A DNA stretch of 64,000 bases from Pseudidiomarina donghaiensis (GCF_900116895.1 NZ_FPCF01000008.1:1-64000), one strand, 5' to 3'; shown: positions 47,344 to 57,078, counted from the first letter of the stretch. Translations and numbers: made by a program. The notes: generated by a model from the letters alone, not told the origin.

Positions 47344-49938
47344 ATGAATACTGAATTTCGTAAACCGCTCCCGGGCACCACGCTGCAATATTATGATACG
47401 CGTGCCGCGGTAGAAGCGATTAAGCCAGGCGCTTATGACGGCCTGCCATACACCTCAAAAATTTTAGCGGAGCAGTTAGTGCGCCGCTGCAACCCAGAAG
47501 ACTTAACCGCAAGCTTAGTGCAGTTAATTGATCGCAAACGTGATCTCGACTTTCCATGGTACCCGGCGCGCGTGGTATGCCACGACATTCTGGGCCAAAC
47601 CGCATTGGTTGACTTAGCCGGTTTGCGTGACGCCATTGCTGCTAAAGGCGGTGACCCAGCGAAAGTAAACCCAGTGGTGCCCACTCAGTTGATTGTTGAC
47701 CACTCATTGGCGGTAGAGCACGCTGGTTTTGACAAAGACGCGTTTGAGAAAAACCGTCAAATTGAAGACCGCCGTAACGACGACCGTTTTCACTTTATTA
47801 ATTGGACCAAAACCGCGTTCAAAAACGTTGACGTCATTCCGCCGGGGAACGGCATTATGCACCAGATCAACCTAGAGAAAATGTCGCCGGTGGTGCAAGT
47901 ACGTGACAACGTGGCGTTTCCTGATACCTGTGTCGGTACCGATAGCCATACGCCGATGGTTGACGCCTTAGGTGTTATTTCTGTGGGCGTAGGCGGCTTA
48001 GAAGCGGAAAGCGTGATGCTTGGTCGCGCTTCATACATGCGCCTGCCAGATATTATTGGTGTTGAGTTAACGGGTAAACTGAAACCTGGCATTACCGGCA
48101 CTGACTTGGTGCTTGCCATTACCCACTTCTTGCGCAAAGAGCGCGTGGTTGGTGCTTACCTTGAGTTCTTTGGTGAAGGTGCTGATGCCTTGTCGGTAGG
48201 CGACCGTGCCACCATTTCAAACATGACGCCTGAGTATGGTGCCACCGCTGCCATGTTCTACATTGATCAGCAAACGATTGATTACTTGAAACTTACCGGC
48301 CGTGACGACAAGCAAGTGGAGCTGGTTGAGCATTATGCCAAGCACACGGGCTTGTGGGCTGACAGCATGAAAGGCGCTGAATACGAGCGTGTGTTGACCT
48401 TTGATTTGTCAAAAGTTGAACGTAACTTAGCAGGGCCTTCGAACCCGCACGCGTTATTGCCAGCAGCCGAGCTAAGCTCGCGTGGCATTGCCAAGCATAT
48501 TGAACAACCGGAAGGCGGCTTAATGCCTGACGGCGCAGTGATTATTGCGGCCATTACCAGCTGTACCAACACCAGCAACCCACGCAACATGATTGCGGCA
48601 GGCTTGATTGCGCGTAACGCGAACAAATTAGGCCTAACTCGCAAGCCGTGGGTGAAGACCTCGTTAGCGCCGGGTTCAAAAACCGTCAAAATGTACTTAG
48701 AAGACGCGAACCTGTTACCTGAGCTAGAAAACTTAGGCTTCGGTGTGGTTGGCTTTGCCTGTACTACCTGTAACGGTATGAGCGGCGCGCTTGACCCGAA
48801 AATTCAGCAAGAAATTATTGAGCGCGATTTGTTCTCAACGGCAGTGCTTTCGGGCAACCGTAACTTTGACGGCCGTATTCACCCGTATGCCAAACAAGCA
48901 TTCTTGGCATCACCGCCGTTAGTTGTGGCCTATGCCATTGCCGGTACCATTCGTTTTGACATCGAAAAAGACGTACTGGGCTCAGACCAAGACGGCAACC
49001 CAGTGACTTTGAAAGATATTTGGCCAAGTGACGAAGAAATTGATGCGATTGTGAAGCAGGCGGTGAAACCCGAGCAGTTCCGCACGGTGTATGACCCAAT
49101 GTTTAGTTTAAACGTTGAGTATGGCGAAAAAATTGACCCGTTATATGACTGGCGTCCGCAAAGTACTTACATTCGTCGTCCGCCATACTGGGAAGGCTCA
49201 TTTGCGTCGGCGAACAGTCTCAAAGGTCTGCGCCCGTTGGCGGTGTTGGGTGACAACATCACCACCGACCATTTATCACCTTCTAACGCCATTCTGCCAG
49301 ACAGCGCTGCGGGTGAATATTTGGCGAAAATGGGCTTGCCCGAAGAAGACTTCAACAGTTACGCCACCCATCGTGGTGACCATTTAACGGCGCAACGTGC
49401 CACTTTTGCCAACCCAAAAATATTTAACGAAATGGTGAAAAACGACGTGGGCGAGGTTATTCAAGGCTCATTAGCTCGGGTTGAACCAGACGGTAAAACC
49501 ATGCGCATGTGGGAAGCCATTGAAACCTACATGGAGCGCAAGCAGCCGTTGATTATTGTGGCTGGTGCTGACTATGGTCAGGGCTCGTCGCGTGATTGGG
49601 CGGCTAAGGGTGTGCGTTTGGCTGGTGTTGAATGTATTGTGGCCGAAGGCTTTGAGCGCATTCACCGTACCAACCTAATCGGTATGGGCGTACTGCCGCT
49701 AGAATTTGAAGCGGGTACTACGCGCAAAACCTTGAACATTGATGGTACCGAAACCTTTGATGTGGAAGGCGATGTGCAGCCAGGCGCCGAAATGACGTTA
49801 GTCATTCATCGCGCCAATGGTGACACCGTCAAAGTGCCAACCAAGTGCCGCCTAGATACCGCCGAAGAAGTATCAATTTACTCGGCCGGTGGTGTGTTGC
49901 AGCGCTTTGCACAAGACTTTTTAGCGGGTGAGGTGTAA
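47344..49938 (+). CDS. acnD: 2-methyl-aconitate-forming Fe/S-dependent 2-methylcitrate dehydratase
   Basis: 864 residues, aconitase superfamily. Cluster ligands in ITSCTNTSNPRN and GFACTTCNGMSG; DNITTDHLSPSNAI and GADYGQGSSRDWAAKGVRL in the swivel domain. AcnD replaces PrpD in the methylcitrate cycle and needs PrpF, whose gene follows five bases later. Confidence 0.96.
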   Translation: MNTEFRKPLPGTTLQYYDTRAAVEAIKPGAYDGLPYTSKILAEQLVRRCNPEDLTASLVQLIDRKRDLDFPWYPARVVCHDILGQTALVDLAGLRDAIAAKGGDPAKVNPVVPTQLIVDHSLAVEHAGFDKDAFEKNRQIEDRRNDDRFHFINWTKTAFKNVDVIPPGNGIMHQINLEKMSPVVQVRDNVAFPDTCVGTDSHTPMVDALGVISVGVGGLEAESVMLGRASYMRLPDIIGVELTGKLKPGITGTDLVLAITHFLRKERVVGAYLEFFGEGADALSVGDRATISNMTPEYGATAAMFYIDQQTIDYLKLTGRDDKQVELVEHYAKHTGLWADSMKGAEYERVLTFDLSKVERNLAGPSNPHALLPAAELSSRGIAKHIEQPEGGLMPDGAVIIAAITSCTNTSNPRNMIAAGLIARNANKLGLTRKPWVKTSLAPGSKTVKMYLEDANLLPELENLGFGVVGFACTTCNGMSGALDPKIQQEIIERDLFSTAVLSGNRNFDGRIHPYAKQAFLASPPLVVAYAIAGTIRFDIEKDVLGSDQDGNPVTLKDIWPSDEEIDAIVKQAVKPEQFRTVYDPMFSLNVEYGEKIDPLYDWRPQSTYIRRPPYWEGSFASANSLKGLRPLAVLGDNITTDHLSPSNAILPDSAAGEYLAKMGLPEEDFNSYATHRGDHLTAQRATFANPKIFNEMVKNDVGEVIQGSLARVEPDGKTMRMWEAIETYMERKQPLIIVAGADYGQGSSRDWAAKGVRLAGVECIVAEGFERIHRTNLIGMGVLPLEFEAGTTRKTLNIDGTETFDVEGDVQPGAEMTLVIHRANGDTVKVPTKCRLDTAEEVSIYSAGGVLQRFAQDFLAGEV

Positions 49939-49943
49939 TCGCG

Positions 49944-51128
49944 ATGGCTTTTCCTCCACAACTAAAAATTGCCGCCACCTATATGCGTGGCGGCACCTCG
50001 AAAGGGGTGTTTTTTAAACTGGATGACTTACCCGCCGCGGCACAAACGCCGGGCCCAGCACGCGATAAACTGTTGTTGCGCGTTATTGGCAGCCCAGATC
50101 CATACGCTAAACACACCGATGGTATGGGGGGCGCAACCTCAAGCACCAGTAAAACGGTGATTTTGTCGCGCAGCTCGCGCCCTGATCACGACGTGGATTA
50201 TTTGTTTGGCCAAGTGTCCATTGATAAGCCATTTATTGACTGGAGCGGCAACTGCGGTAACTTAACGGCTGCGGTTGGCTCATTTGCTATTAGCAATGGC
50301 TTGGTTGACTCATCGCGTATACCCGATAACGGTACCTGCGTGGTGCGCATTTGGCAGGCCAATATTCAGAAAACCATTGTGGCGCATGTGCCTATCACTA
50401 ACGGTGAAGTGCAAGAAACCGGTGACTTTGAACTTGACGGCGTGACCTTCCCAGCCGCCGAAGTGCAAGTGGAATTTATGGACCCAGCTGCTGATGACGA
50501 TGGCGACGGTGGCTCCATGTTTCCAACTGGCAATGTGGTGGACGAATTTGAAGTGCCAGGCTTAGGCAAGCTGCAGGCGACCTTTATCAACGCAGGCATT
50601 CCGACTATTTTCGTCAACGCTGCGGATATTGGTTACACCGGCACGGAGTTGCAGGGCGCGATTAACGAAAACGCCGATGCCTTGCTGATGTTTGAAAACT
50701 TGCGTGCGCATGGTGCTGTGAAAATGGGTTTAATTGCTTCTGTTGACGAAGCCGCCGCGCGCCAACATACGCCAAAAATAGCCTTCGTGGCACCGCCCGC
50801 TGACTATGTGTCGTCTAGTGGCAAAGCCATTAGCGCCGGTGACATTGACGTGTTAGTGCGCGCCATGTCGATGGGCAAATTGCACCACGCCATGATGGGC
50901 ACAGCCGCTGTCGCCATTGCCACGGCTGCCGCAGTGCCTGGCACTTTGGTTAACCTAGCTGCCGGTGGTGGCGACCGTAATCAGGTGGTGTTTGGTCACC
51001 CATCCGGAACCTTACGCGTAGGCGCCGAAGCCAAACAAGTAAACGGTGAGTGGACGGTCACCAAAGCCATCATGAGCCGCAGCGCGCGGGTACTCATGGA
51101 AGGTTGGGTGCGCGTACCACAAGACTAA
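49944..51128 (+). CDS. prpF: 2-methylaconitate cis-trans isomerase PrpF
   Basis: 394 residues. N-terminal YMRGGTSKGVFFKLDDLP and GCGNCGNLTAAV-like motif (WSGNCGNLTAAVGSFAI) with the catalytic cysteine, then ATSSTSKTVILS. Isomerises the AcnD product so aconitase can finish the cycle. Shares a four-base CTAA stop overlap with convergent parE. Confidence 0.95.
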   Translation: MAFPPQLKIAATYMRGGTSKGVFFKLDDLPAAAQTPGPARDKLLLRVIGSPDPYAKHTDGMGGATSSTSKTVILSRSSRPDHDVDYLFGQVSIDKPFIDWSGNCGNLTAAVGSFAISNGLVDSSRIPDNGTCVVRIWQANIQKTIVAHVPITNGEVQETGDFELDGVTFPAAEVQVEFMDPAADDDGDGGSMFPTGNVVDEFEVPGLGKLQATFINAGIPTIFVNAADIGYTGTELQGAINENADALLMFENLRAHGAVKMGLIASVDEAAARQHTPKIAFVAPPADYVSSSGKAISAGDIDVLVRAMSMGKLHHAMMGTAAVAIATAAAVPGTLVNLAAGGGDRNQVVFGHPSGTLRVGAEAKQVNGEWTVTKAIMSRSARVLMEGWVRVPQD

Positions 51129-51427
51129 AGCCACGTATCGAGATCTTGGCCACCCAGAATGGCCATGATCTCGACACTGAATGAGTTCTCGCCTGATTCG
51201 TTCACACGATAATAAATGCTGTCAACGCCACATACGCTGCGGCGATAGCCTTGTCTAATGTGACTTACTGCTGGAAAACTCAAAGGGTTCTGAGCGATAT
51301 GTTCAAAGGCTTCAAAAAATTGATAAAAATAGACATCTGCCGCGTGTTCACCAAATGTCTGGTAACCGTAAGAATAAATTCGTTGCAGGTCGGCTTTGGC
51401 TGCATGAGATAGCTTATACGAAGCCAC
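51125..51427 (-). CDS. parE: ParE/RelE superfamily toxin
   Basis: 100 residues, usual size. SYKLSHAAKADLQRIYSYG start, ARLQ-like helix, LSFPAVSHIRQGYRRSVCGVDSIYYRV and C-terminal AILGGQDLDTWL match ParE. ParE toxins poison DNA gyrase. Second gene of a ParD-ParE pair, three bases behind the antitoxin. Confidence 0.9.
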   Translation of the reverse strand: MASYKLSHAAKADLQRIYSYGYQTFGEHAADVYFYQFFEAFEHIAQNPLSFPAVSHIRQGYRRSVCGVDSIYYRVNESGENSFSVEIMAILGGQDLDTWL

Positions 51428-51430
51428 CGG

Positions 51431-51661
51431 CTATTTTCTCAGACTTTCTTTAAACTCATGTAAAATCTGTTCAGCTGACTGATCTGTAAAGCCGCTATAT
51501 TCAGCCGCTTGAAGCTTTTCATTGAGCATTTCTGCACGGCGCGCGCGGCGGATTAAATCGTTTATTAATTCACTCTTACTTGCATATTCACCTGTCACCT
51601 CAACGTGCTCACGCAGCCATAGGTCATTTTGTTCAGTCAGTGTAATACTTTGTCGGGTCAT
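51431..51661 (-). CDS. parD: ParD-type antitoxin (ribbon-helix-helix)
   Basis: 76 residues. RHH DNA-binding start QSITLTEQNDLWLREHVEVTGEYASKSELINDLIRRAR and an acidic C-terminal tail for toxin binding. Neutralises ParE and represses its own promoter, where a perfect palindrome lies 41 bases upstream. Confidence 0.9.
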   Translation of the reverse strand: MTRQSITLTEQNDLWLREHVEVTGEYASKSELINDLIRRARRAEMLNEKLQAAEYSGFTDQSAEQILHEFKESLRK

Positions 51662-51702
51662 GTTTGATGTCCTTAGCTGTTGGTCTGTCGTATTGGCACT
51701 AT

Positions 51703-51720
51703 TGGTGTAATATTACACCA
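51703..51720. promoter_or_regulatory. Operator palindrome of parDE
   Basis: Perfect 18-bp palindrome TGGTGTAATATTACACCA, 41 bases before the parD start. Its half-site GTGTAAT is typical for RHH antitoxin binding. It contains TAATAT, which could serve as the -10 on the minus strand. Confidence 0.65.
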
Positions 51721-51857
51721 TTAAATTAATTTAAGAATAATCTAACCCCAGAAAAAAGCCACCTCATAAAGTCGTCTTTTCGGTCATACTTAGGCGTACA
51801 TTCTGATAAACTTACCCTATTAACGTAAGCAAATTGATTGAAGGTACTTTCAAACCG

Positions 51858-52814
51858 ATGCAGCCAAATCAACCTCAGCAACGAGATGCCGTACGTCTGA
51901 ACAAATTTATTAGCGAAAGCGGTATGTGCTCGCGCCGCGAGGCCGATCGCTATATTGAGCAAGGGCAAGTGACCTTAAACGGACGCAAAGCTGTAGTCGG
52001 TGACAAAGTAGGGCCAACCGACGAAGTGCGGGTAAATGGCCGCTTAGTGGCTGCGCAAAACAAAGAAAAATTCGTGTTCATTGCGTTGAATAAGCCGGTG
52101 GGGGTGGTGAGTACTACCGACTCAGCTGAGCGCAATAATATTCAGAAATTTGTCGGCCACAAAAAGCGCATTTTCCCCATTGGGCGCTTGGACAAAGATT
52201 CGCAAGGGCTGATTTTCTTAACCAGCAACGGCGACTTGGTGAACAAGATCTTACGCGCCGGCAACAGACACGAGAAAGAGTACGTGGTGACCGTACATCG
52301 GCCAATAACCCCTGATTTCATCAAGGGCATGGCCAACGGCGTACCAATACTTGGCACTATGACCAAACGTTGTAAAGTGCAGCAGCTATCGACGTTTGTG
52401 TTTCGGCTAACGCTCATTGAAGGCATGAACCGACAAATTCGCCGCATGTGCGAGCATTTTGGCTACGAAGTACGCAAGCTAGAGCGCACACGTATTATGA
52501 ATGTGCGCCTAGGTGCGCTGCAGGTGGGCCAGTGGCGCAATTTAACCGAGCGTGAACTTGAAGAGATTATGGGCTCTATTGCTGATTCGACCGGATTAGC
52601 ACCAGAAGGGCATAAAAGTAAGCGGCCGAAATATAAAAAGCCGGTCGAAAGCTCAGGGCTAGCAGTCAAACGCTCGCAGAGTGACAAAGGCAACTCGCCA
52701 TGGGCAAAGCATTCCGAAGGAGCACGTTCACGTTCTGCTAGCAAGCCTTCTCGTGGAAAATCACCTAACAAGCCGGCAGCAAAGTCTGACAAGAAGGGCT
52801 GGCCATATGAATAA
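51858..52814 (+). CDS. rluF: 23S rRNA pseudouridine synthase RluF
   Basis: 318 residues. N-terminal S4 RNA-binding domain ([32 protein letters not shown]) and catalytic aspartate in [31 protein letters not shown] near the end of the catalytic domain. A basic, serine-rich tail of about 70 residues ([10 protein letters not shown] onward) follows, as in E. coli RluF. The TTG frame at 51834 is passed over for the ATG at 51858. Confidence 0.93.
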   Translation: MQPNQPQQRDAVRLNKFISESGMCSRREADRYIEQGQVTLNGRKAVVGDKVGPTDEVRVNGRLVAAQNKEKFVFIALNKPVGVVSTTDSAERNNIQKFVGHKKRIFPIGRLDKDSQGLIFLTSNGDLVNKILRAGNRHEKEYVVTVHRPITPDFIKGMANGVPILGTMTKRCKVQQLSTFVFRLTLIEGMNRQIRRMCEHFGYEVRKLERTRIMNVRLGALQVGQWRNLTERELEEIMGSIADSTGLAPEGHKSKRPKYKKPVESSGLAVKRSQSDKGNSPWAKHSEGARSRSASKPSRGKSPNKPAAKSDKKGWPYE

Positions 52815-53193
52815 GCCGGTGAGTAAAAAGTGCCCTTGCGGTGGCGGCAAATACGCTAAATGTTGCGAGCCGTTTCACACGGGCACCAAGCTACCACGTA
52901 CCCCCGAAGAGCTTATGCGCTCGCGTTATAGCGCTTATGCCCGTGGGTTAACCGAGTACGTACGCAGCAGCTGGCACCCAAGTACGTTGCCCGAAGGCTT
53001 AACCTTAGAGGACAACCCCGAGTGGTTGCAGCTACAAATCATCGCCACAGGCAGCCACGGCAACCGTGGCTATGTGCACTTCAAAGCTTACTTTCAGGTG
53101 GATGACGATATTGGCGTGATGGAAGAGCAGTCACATTTTGTGCGCGAGCAGGGCCGTTGGTATTACCTAGAAGGCGAGGTGGTCGATGCATAA
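52807..53193 (+). CDS. ychJ: YchJ family protein with SEC-C zinc motif
   Basis: 128 residues. [18 protein letters not shown] is a SEC-C-type zinc motif; [17 protein letters not shown] and a nuclear-transport-factor-like fold follow. UPF0225; function unknown. Overlaps the rluF stop by eight bases. Confidence 0.87.
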   Translation: MNKPVSKKCPCGGGKYAKCCEPFHTGTKLPRTPEELMRSRYSAYARGLTEYVRSSWHPSTLPEGLTLEDNPEWLQLQIIATGSHGNRGYVHFKAYFQVDDDIGVMEEQSHFVREQGRWYYLEGEVVDA

Positions 53194-53205
53194 CTCATCG
53201 ACCAC
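53179..53205. terminator. Hairpin between convergent ychJ and DUF4870
   Basis: Perfect 10-bp stem GTGGTCGATG / CATCGACCAC with a seven-base loop over the ychJ stop, followed by ATATTT. Short U-run, so termination is likely but not certain. Confidence 0.5.
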
Positions 53206-53230
53206 ATATTTGAGGTGCTTTTTGGCGTAG

Positions 53231-53605
53231 TTACTTGACGTACATAGCGCGGCCATCATTTAAGTAAATCAGGCCCTTTACAGCACGGTAAATCCACCAC
53301 ACAACGGCCGCAAGCAGTACCAAAAAGCCCACCATGACAAATGACAAAATCAAGCCGATGACTGACCACAGTAAACTGAACCAAAAGGTACGAATTTGCC
53401 AGCGGAAGTGCGATTCCAGCATAGTGCCACGCACTTCGCCGAGTTTAATGTAGTTCATGACAATACCGACAATGGCGGTAATACCGATAACTAACGATAC
53501 CAACTGCAAAATATAAATAATTTGCGTGAACTGTTTGTTTTCAGCAAATCGCATAGCGGCGGCTTGGTCGGCTTGTTCTTGGCCTTGAATGATAGTGTCG
53601 GACAT
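53231..53605 (-). CDS. DUF4870 family membrane protein
   Basis: 124 residues with three membrane helices (about 28-50, 70-88 and 92-110). The pattern QTIYILQLVSL-like first helix, NYIKLGEVRGTMLESHFRWQIRTFWFSLLW and the closing YRAVKGLIYLNDGRAMYVK is characteristic of this family. Function unknown. Confidence 0.83.
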   Translation of the reverse strand: MSDTIIQGQEQADQAAAMRFAENKQFTQIIYILQLVSLVIGITAIVGIVMNYIKLGEVRGTMLESHFRWQIRTFWFSLLWSVIGLILSFVMVGFLVLLAAVVWWIYRAVKGLIYLNDGRAMYVK

Positions 53606-53699
53606 GTTCCTTGTTCCTTGTAGTTATGAATAGCTGTTATGAATAGTTTTGATATTACTGTCTAACTTTTCTACCACAACCTGATAAAAACACAAATTT

Positions 53700-55169
53700 T
53701 TAAGTGCCACAAAAAGTCGTTGTTACCTGCTCACTTGGTTTCGCTGGCTGCATAAACTCGGCAAACTCTTGGCGCTCTTCAAAAGGTTGTTGCAAGGCTT
53801 GTACGAATCGGTTGAAAGGACGCAAGTCGCCGCTATTCTGCGCCGCTTGAATGACTTCTTCAAGGCGGTGATTACGAGGAATGACCGCAGGGTTCACTTG
53901 GTTCATGGCTTGTTTTACGACGGTTAGTTTGGAGTCGTTGTGGCTAGCTAGCCAGTCTTGATACCAGTTTTTCGCACTGGTTGTGTCCTGGCTAAATAAT
54001 TCAATGAAGCGGCTTGAATCTGTATCACCGAGGTAACGAAAAGCCAGGGTGAAATCCACCTGTTGTTGCTGCATCAAATGCAATAAGCGCTCTAGTAACT
54101 GCTGTGTAACTGGCTCTGAAGCTTTATGCCCATGGCCAATTTTGGTAGCCATGGCTTGTTCGTAGTAACCGTGGTAAACACTTTCAAACCCTTCAACAGC
54201 AGCGGTCGCCACTTGAATAGCTTGCTCGGTGTCGTTGTCGGTTTCGGTTAACAAGGGCAGCAAAGTTTCGGCGTAGCGGGCTAAGTTCCACATAGCAATA
54301 GGCGGCTGGTTTTGATACGCATAACGGCCGCGGCGATCAATATAACTGAATTTTTGCGCCGGATTGTAGGCTTCCATGAAGGCACAAGGGCCGTAATCAA
54401 TGGTTTCACCGCTTAAAGTCATATTATCGGTGTTCATGACGCCATGAATAAAGCCAACACTCATCCACTTAGCAATAAGTTGTGCTTGTGTATCAATCAC
54501 TTGATTTAATAAGTCAAGGTATGGGTTTGCGGCCTCAGCGGCACTTGGGTAATGGCGTTGAATAACATAGTCGGCGAATTGCTTGAGCAAATCATAGCGC
54601 TTCAAACCCAGCACATACTGCGCCGTTCCCACCCGTAAATGGCTGCTTGCCACTCGGGTTAAAATGGCGCCTGGCTGCGCGCTTTCACGTTGTACGACTT
54701 CGCCAGTGGCAACAGCTGCTAAGGCGCGCGTGGTGGGTATATTGAGCGCATGCATGGCTTCGCTAACAATGTATTCACGCAACACAGGGCCAATGGCTGA
54801 GCGACCATCGCCACCCCGCGAGTAGGGCGTACGGCCTGCGCCTTTGAGTTGAATGTCGAAGCGTTGCTGGTTGTTGTCTAGAACCTCAGTAAGAAGCAGT
54901 GCGCGGCCATCGCCAAGTTGCGGCACGAAGTTTGCGAACTGATGCCCTGCATAAGCAAGCGCATGGGGTTGTGCCCACTTGGGTAATTGGTTGCCCGCGT
55001 ACAGCAGCAAGCCTTGCTCGGTGTTGTGCAGTTCAGCTGGAATTCCTAACGAATTCGCCAAGGCTTGGTTGAATGCAATCCATTGTGGCTCTGCCACCGG
55101 GGTTGGTGCGCACGGGCTAGCAAGTAAAGGCGATAATTTGGCGTAGGTTTGTTCTGGCTGAAATAACAT
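53700..55169 (-). CDS. selO: Protein adenylyltransferase SelO (YdiU)
   Basis: 489 residues. Pseudokinase fold that transfers AMP from ATP to Ser, Thr or Tyr of target proteins. Visible: AYAGHQFANFVPQLGDGRA, LKGAGRTPYSRGGDGRSAIGPVLREYI, GFIHGVMNTDNMTLSGETIDYGPCAFMEAY. A cysteine three residues from the C-terminus (FCGT) takes the place of the selenocysteine of eukaryotic SelO. Begins immediately after the stop of the upstream exported protein gene. Confidence 0.94.
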   Translation of the reverse strand: MLFQPEQTYAKLSPLLASPCAPTPVAEPQWIAFNQALANSLGIPAELHNTEQGLLLYAGNQLPKWAQPHALAYAGHQFANFVPQLGDGRALLLTEVLDNNQQRFDIQLKGAGRTPYSRGGDGRSAIGPVLREYIVSEAMHALNIPTTRALAAVATGEVVQRESAQPGAILTRVASSHLRVGTAQYVLGLKRYDLLKQFADYVIQRHYPSAAEAANPYLDLLNQVIDTQAQLIAKWMSVGFIHGVMNTDNMTLSGETIDYGPCAFMEAYNPAQKFSYIDRRGRYAYQNQPPIAMWNLARYAETLLPLLTETDNDTEQAIQVATAAVEGFESVYHGYYEQAMATKIGHGHKASEPVTQQLLERLLHLMQQQQVDFTLAFRYLGDTDSSRFIELFSQDTTSAKNWYQDWLASHNDSKLTVVKQAMNQVNPAVIPRNHRLEEVIQAAQNSGDLRPFNRFVQALQQPFEERQEFAEFMQPAKPSEQVTTTFCGT

Positions 55170-55877
55170 TTAGTGCTGGTTACCTTGTTCGTTGTCGGCC
55201 TCGTTCTCGGCCCCGTTCTCGGCTTCGGTAAGGCCGCGCTTAAATTGCTCGGTAATATCGAAATATAGAATAACAGGGGATTCTTCAGGAATACCTTCGC
55301 CGTGCACTGTCATTGCGTCAAACATTCGGCCTTCCTGCTCTTGCAGGCCTTGTTCGGTGGCGGTTAGTCCCAAAACGCCTAAAAACATGTATAACTCTGG
55401 GGTACTTAGCGTGGTAAACGCCGACTCGGGCGATAACCCGTCTTGGTCTGCAACAATGGCATCGATAATTTGCTCAGTGAGAATACCGTGAAACTCAGCT
55501 TGTTCACTATTGCCAAGCTCGGTATTGCATGCATAAGCCGTGTAATGGCCGATTAATGAAACATAAGAGTAATCAAGCAGACGTTTCGACAGCTCAAGGC
55601 ATTGCTGCCAATTTTCTGAATCAAAAGCAGCGCTTAAGCTACTTTGTAAACCCACTTCAGGGCCATCGTAAGGCTTGTAAGCCGAACTAGCCATAAAAGC
55701 TTTACGAGCGGCAATCACAACCGTTTTCATGGCCATGCCAGACTGCATGTTCTTGACGTGTTGCTGATATTCAGCCAGCGCTTGAGCTTGTTTTTCTGAG
55801 TCGCTTGAAGCCCATGAATGACTGCTAACCAGTGCTGCTGCGATGGCAATTATTACAAGATAATTTCGAAATTTCAT
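55170..55877 (-). CDS. Exported hypothetical protein, upstream partner gene of selO
   Basis: 235 residues. Signal peptide MKFRNYLVIIAIAAALVSSHSWASS and a helical domain with two cysteines (WQQCLEL, YACNTEL); low-complexity EN-rich tail (TEAENGAENEADNEQGN). The middle resembles proteins with a DUF4919-like layout, but this is a weak guess. It abuts selO with no gap, so the two are one transcript. Confidence 0.65.
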   Translation of the reverse strand: MKFRNYLVIIAIAAALVSSHSWASSDSEKQAQALAEYQQHVKNMQSGMAMKTVVIAARKAFMASSAYKPYDGPEVGLQSSLSAAFDSENWQQCLELSKRLLDYSYVSLIGHYTAYACNTELGNSEQAEFHGILTEQIIDAIVADQDGLSPESAFTTLSTPELYMFLGVLGLTATEQGLQEQEGRMFDAMTVHGEGIPEESPVILYFDITEQFKRGLTEAENGAENEADNEQGNQH

Positions 55878-55894
55878 GAGCTTATTTCCTTAAG

Positions 55895-56110
55895 TTAAAA
55901 CTTAGCGGCAATGCGCTCGCTTAATTCGCGAATACGCTGTGCACCGAAAAACATTAACACACCAGCAATGGGCCAGGCGATATAAAATGCTGTCCACCAA
56001 CGGGGCCAAAATCCGGCATCGAACCCGGTATTAATATAGGTGATTAAACAGGTCATGAGTAATGCCATATAACAACTCATCAATACTGGGAAAACGAGCT
56101 TTTTGACCAC
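55895..56110 (-). CDS. DUF2798 small membrane protein
   Basis: 71 residues with two membrane helices (about 6-25 and 43-57) separated by GFDAGFWPRWWTAFYIAWPIAG, the DUF2798 pattern. Function unknown. Divergent from ompW; the FNR site lies 68 bases upstream of it. Confidence 0.75.
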   Translation of the reverse strand: MVKKLVFPVLMSCYMALLMTCLITYINTGFDAGFWPRWWTAFYIAWPIAGVLMFFGAQRIRELSERIAAKF

Positions 56111-56177
56111 GAATATACTCCTTAAGTGGTAGTTGCGGGCGTGATTAATACCCCTGATTTTACTGTGTATTTATTTA

Positions 56178-56218
56178 TTGATCAGGATCAACTTATTTCC
56201 CGCGTTAGCTCTTAAAAT
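56178..56218 (+). promoter_or_regulatory. FNR-type promoter of ompW
   Basis: Perfect FNR box TTGATCAGGATCAA (56178-56191) and a -10 TAAAAT (56213-56218). The box centre is about 41 bases before the predicted start of transcription, the class II activation spacing. Confidence 0.7.
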
Positions 56219-56244
56219 GACCGCAACTAACGAAGGAGAGTTGT

Positions 56245-56940
56245 ATGAAAAAGTCAATAATTGCTTGTAGTTTACTCGCTTTAGGTGCAGCGATGCCAGC
56301 CTATGCAGACATTTCGGTAAACGTTGGTGCCATTGGCGTGATGCCTAATGATAGTAGTGGTTCGCTGCCGGTTATTGAGTCGGTAGCTGGCGCACCGGCT
56401 GGTAGCATGGGCGTAAGTGTTAATAGCAATACGCAGTTAGGTTTAACCATTGACTATAAAATTGACGACAATTGGACGCTAGAACTTATTGCCGCGACGC
56501 CATTTAGTCATGACATTCACGGCACCGGCGCTATTGCTGGTTTGAAAGTTGGTAGCACTAAGCATTTGCCGCCAACCTTGGTTGCGCAATACCATTTTGA
56601 TGTTGGCTCTGACGCCTTTAAACCGTTCGTGGGCTTAGGTTTAAACTACACCACATTTTTTGAAGACAAAGTTGCTCCAGAATTGGCGGGTACTTTGGGT
56701 GCTTTAGGTGTAATTACTGCAACCGACACGGTTGATTTAGCGTTGTCGGACAGCTTCGGTTACGCCGTTCAAGCTGGTTTCAACTACAAATTAACCGAAA
56801 AGTGGGGCGTTCACTTCATGGTGAGCCGCATGGATATTGACACCACTGCAGACGTTCGCATCAATGGTGTGACCGCTGAGTCTGTCGACGTTGAAATTGA
56901 TCCGACTGTAGCTATGTTAGGCGTGCGCTACAACTTCTAA
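56245..56940 (+). CDS. ompW: Outer membrane protein OmpW family
   Basis: 231 residues. Signal peptide MKKSIIACSLLALGAAMPAYA and an eight-stranded barrel ending in aromatic GVRYNF, the outer-membrane insertion signal. NTQLGLTIDYKIDDNWTLELIAATPFSHDI and LPPTLVAQYHF are family hallmarks. Takes part in passage of small hydrophobic molecules. GGAGAG precedes the ATG; an FNR-type promoter lies upstream. Confidence 0.95.
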   Translation: MKKSIIACSLLALGAAMPAYADISVNVGAIGVMPNDSSGSLPVIESVAGAPAGSMGVSVNSNTQLGLTIDYKIDDNWTLELIAATPFSHDIHGTGAIAGLKVGSTKHLPPTLVAQYHFDVGSDAFKPFVGLGLNYTTFFEDKVAPELAGTLGALGVITATDTVDLALSDSFGYAVQAGFNYKLTEKWGVHFMVSRMDIDTTADVRINGVTAESVDVEIDPTVAMLGVRYNF

Positions 56941-56947
56941 ATATGAT

Positions 56948-57006
56948 AGAGGGGGGTGCAGACCCGGGGCGGCCCCTGGTCCGGACCTGGGTCTGCACCC
57001 CTCTCT
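56948..57006. repeat. 59-bp GC-rich palindromic element, copy 1
   Basis: Outer arms AGAGGGGGGTGCAGACCC and GGGTCTGCACCCCTCTCT pair with one G-U wobble; the inner bases form a GGTCC-type inner stem. Matches copy 2 (63324-63382) in reverse orientation at 54 of 59 positions. It lies eight bases after ompW and may also stop its transcription. Confidence 0.9.
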
Positions 57007-57062
57007 TGTTTTACGCTGGGAACTTTTCCCGCAAACCGCGCTACACCGTCACGGCACCACTG

Positions 57063-57078
57063 TTAAGCTTCTCTTAAG
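57063..57078 (+). promoter_or_regulatory. PmrA/QseB-like direct repeat before the hemolysin-family operon
   Basis: GTTAAG-N5-CTTAAG direct repeat with 11-base periodicity (TTAAG at 57063 and 57074), and a third half-site CTTAAAG at 57087. This layout suits OmpR-class regulators of the PmrA/QseB group; such a regulator is encoded at the end of this operon. Confidence 0.5.
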
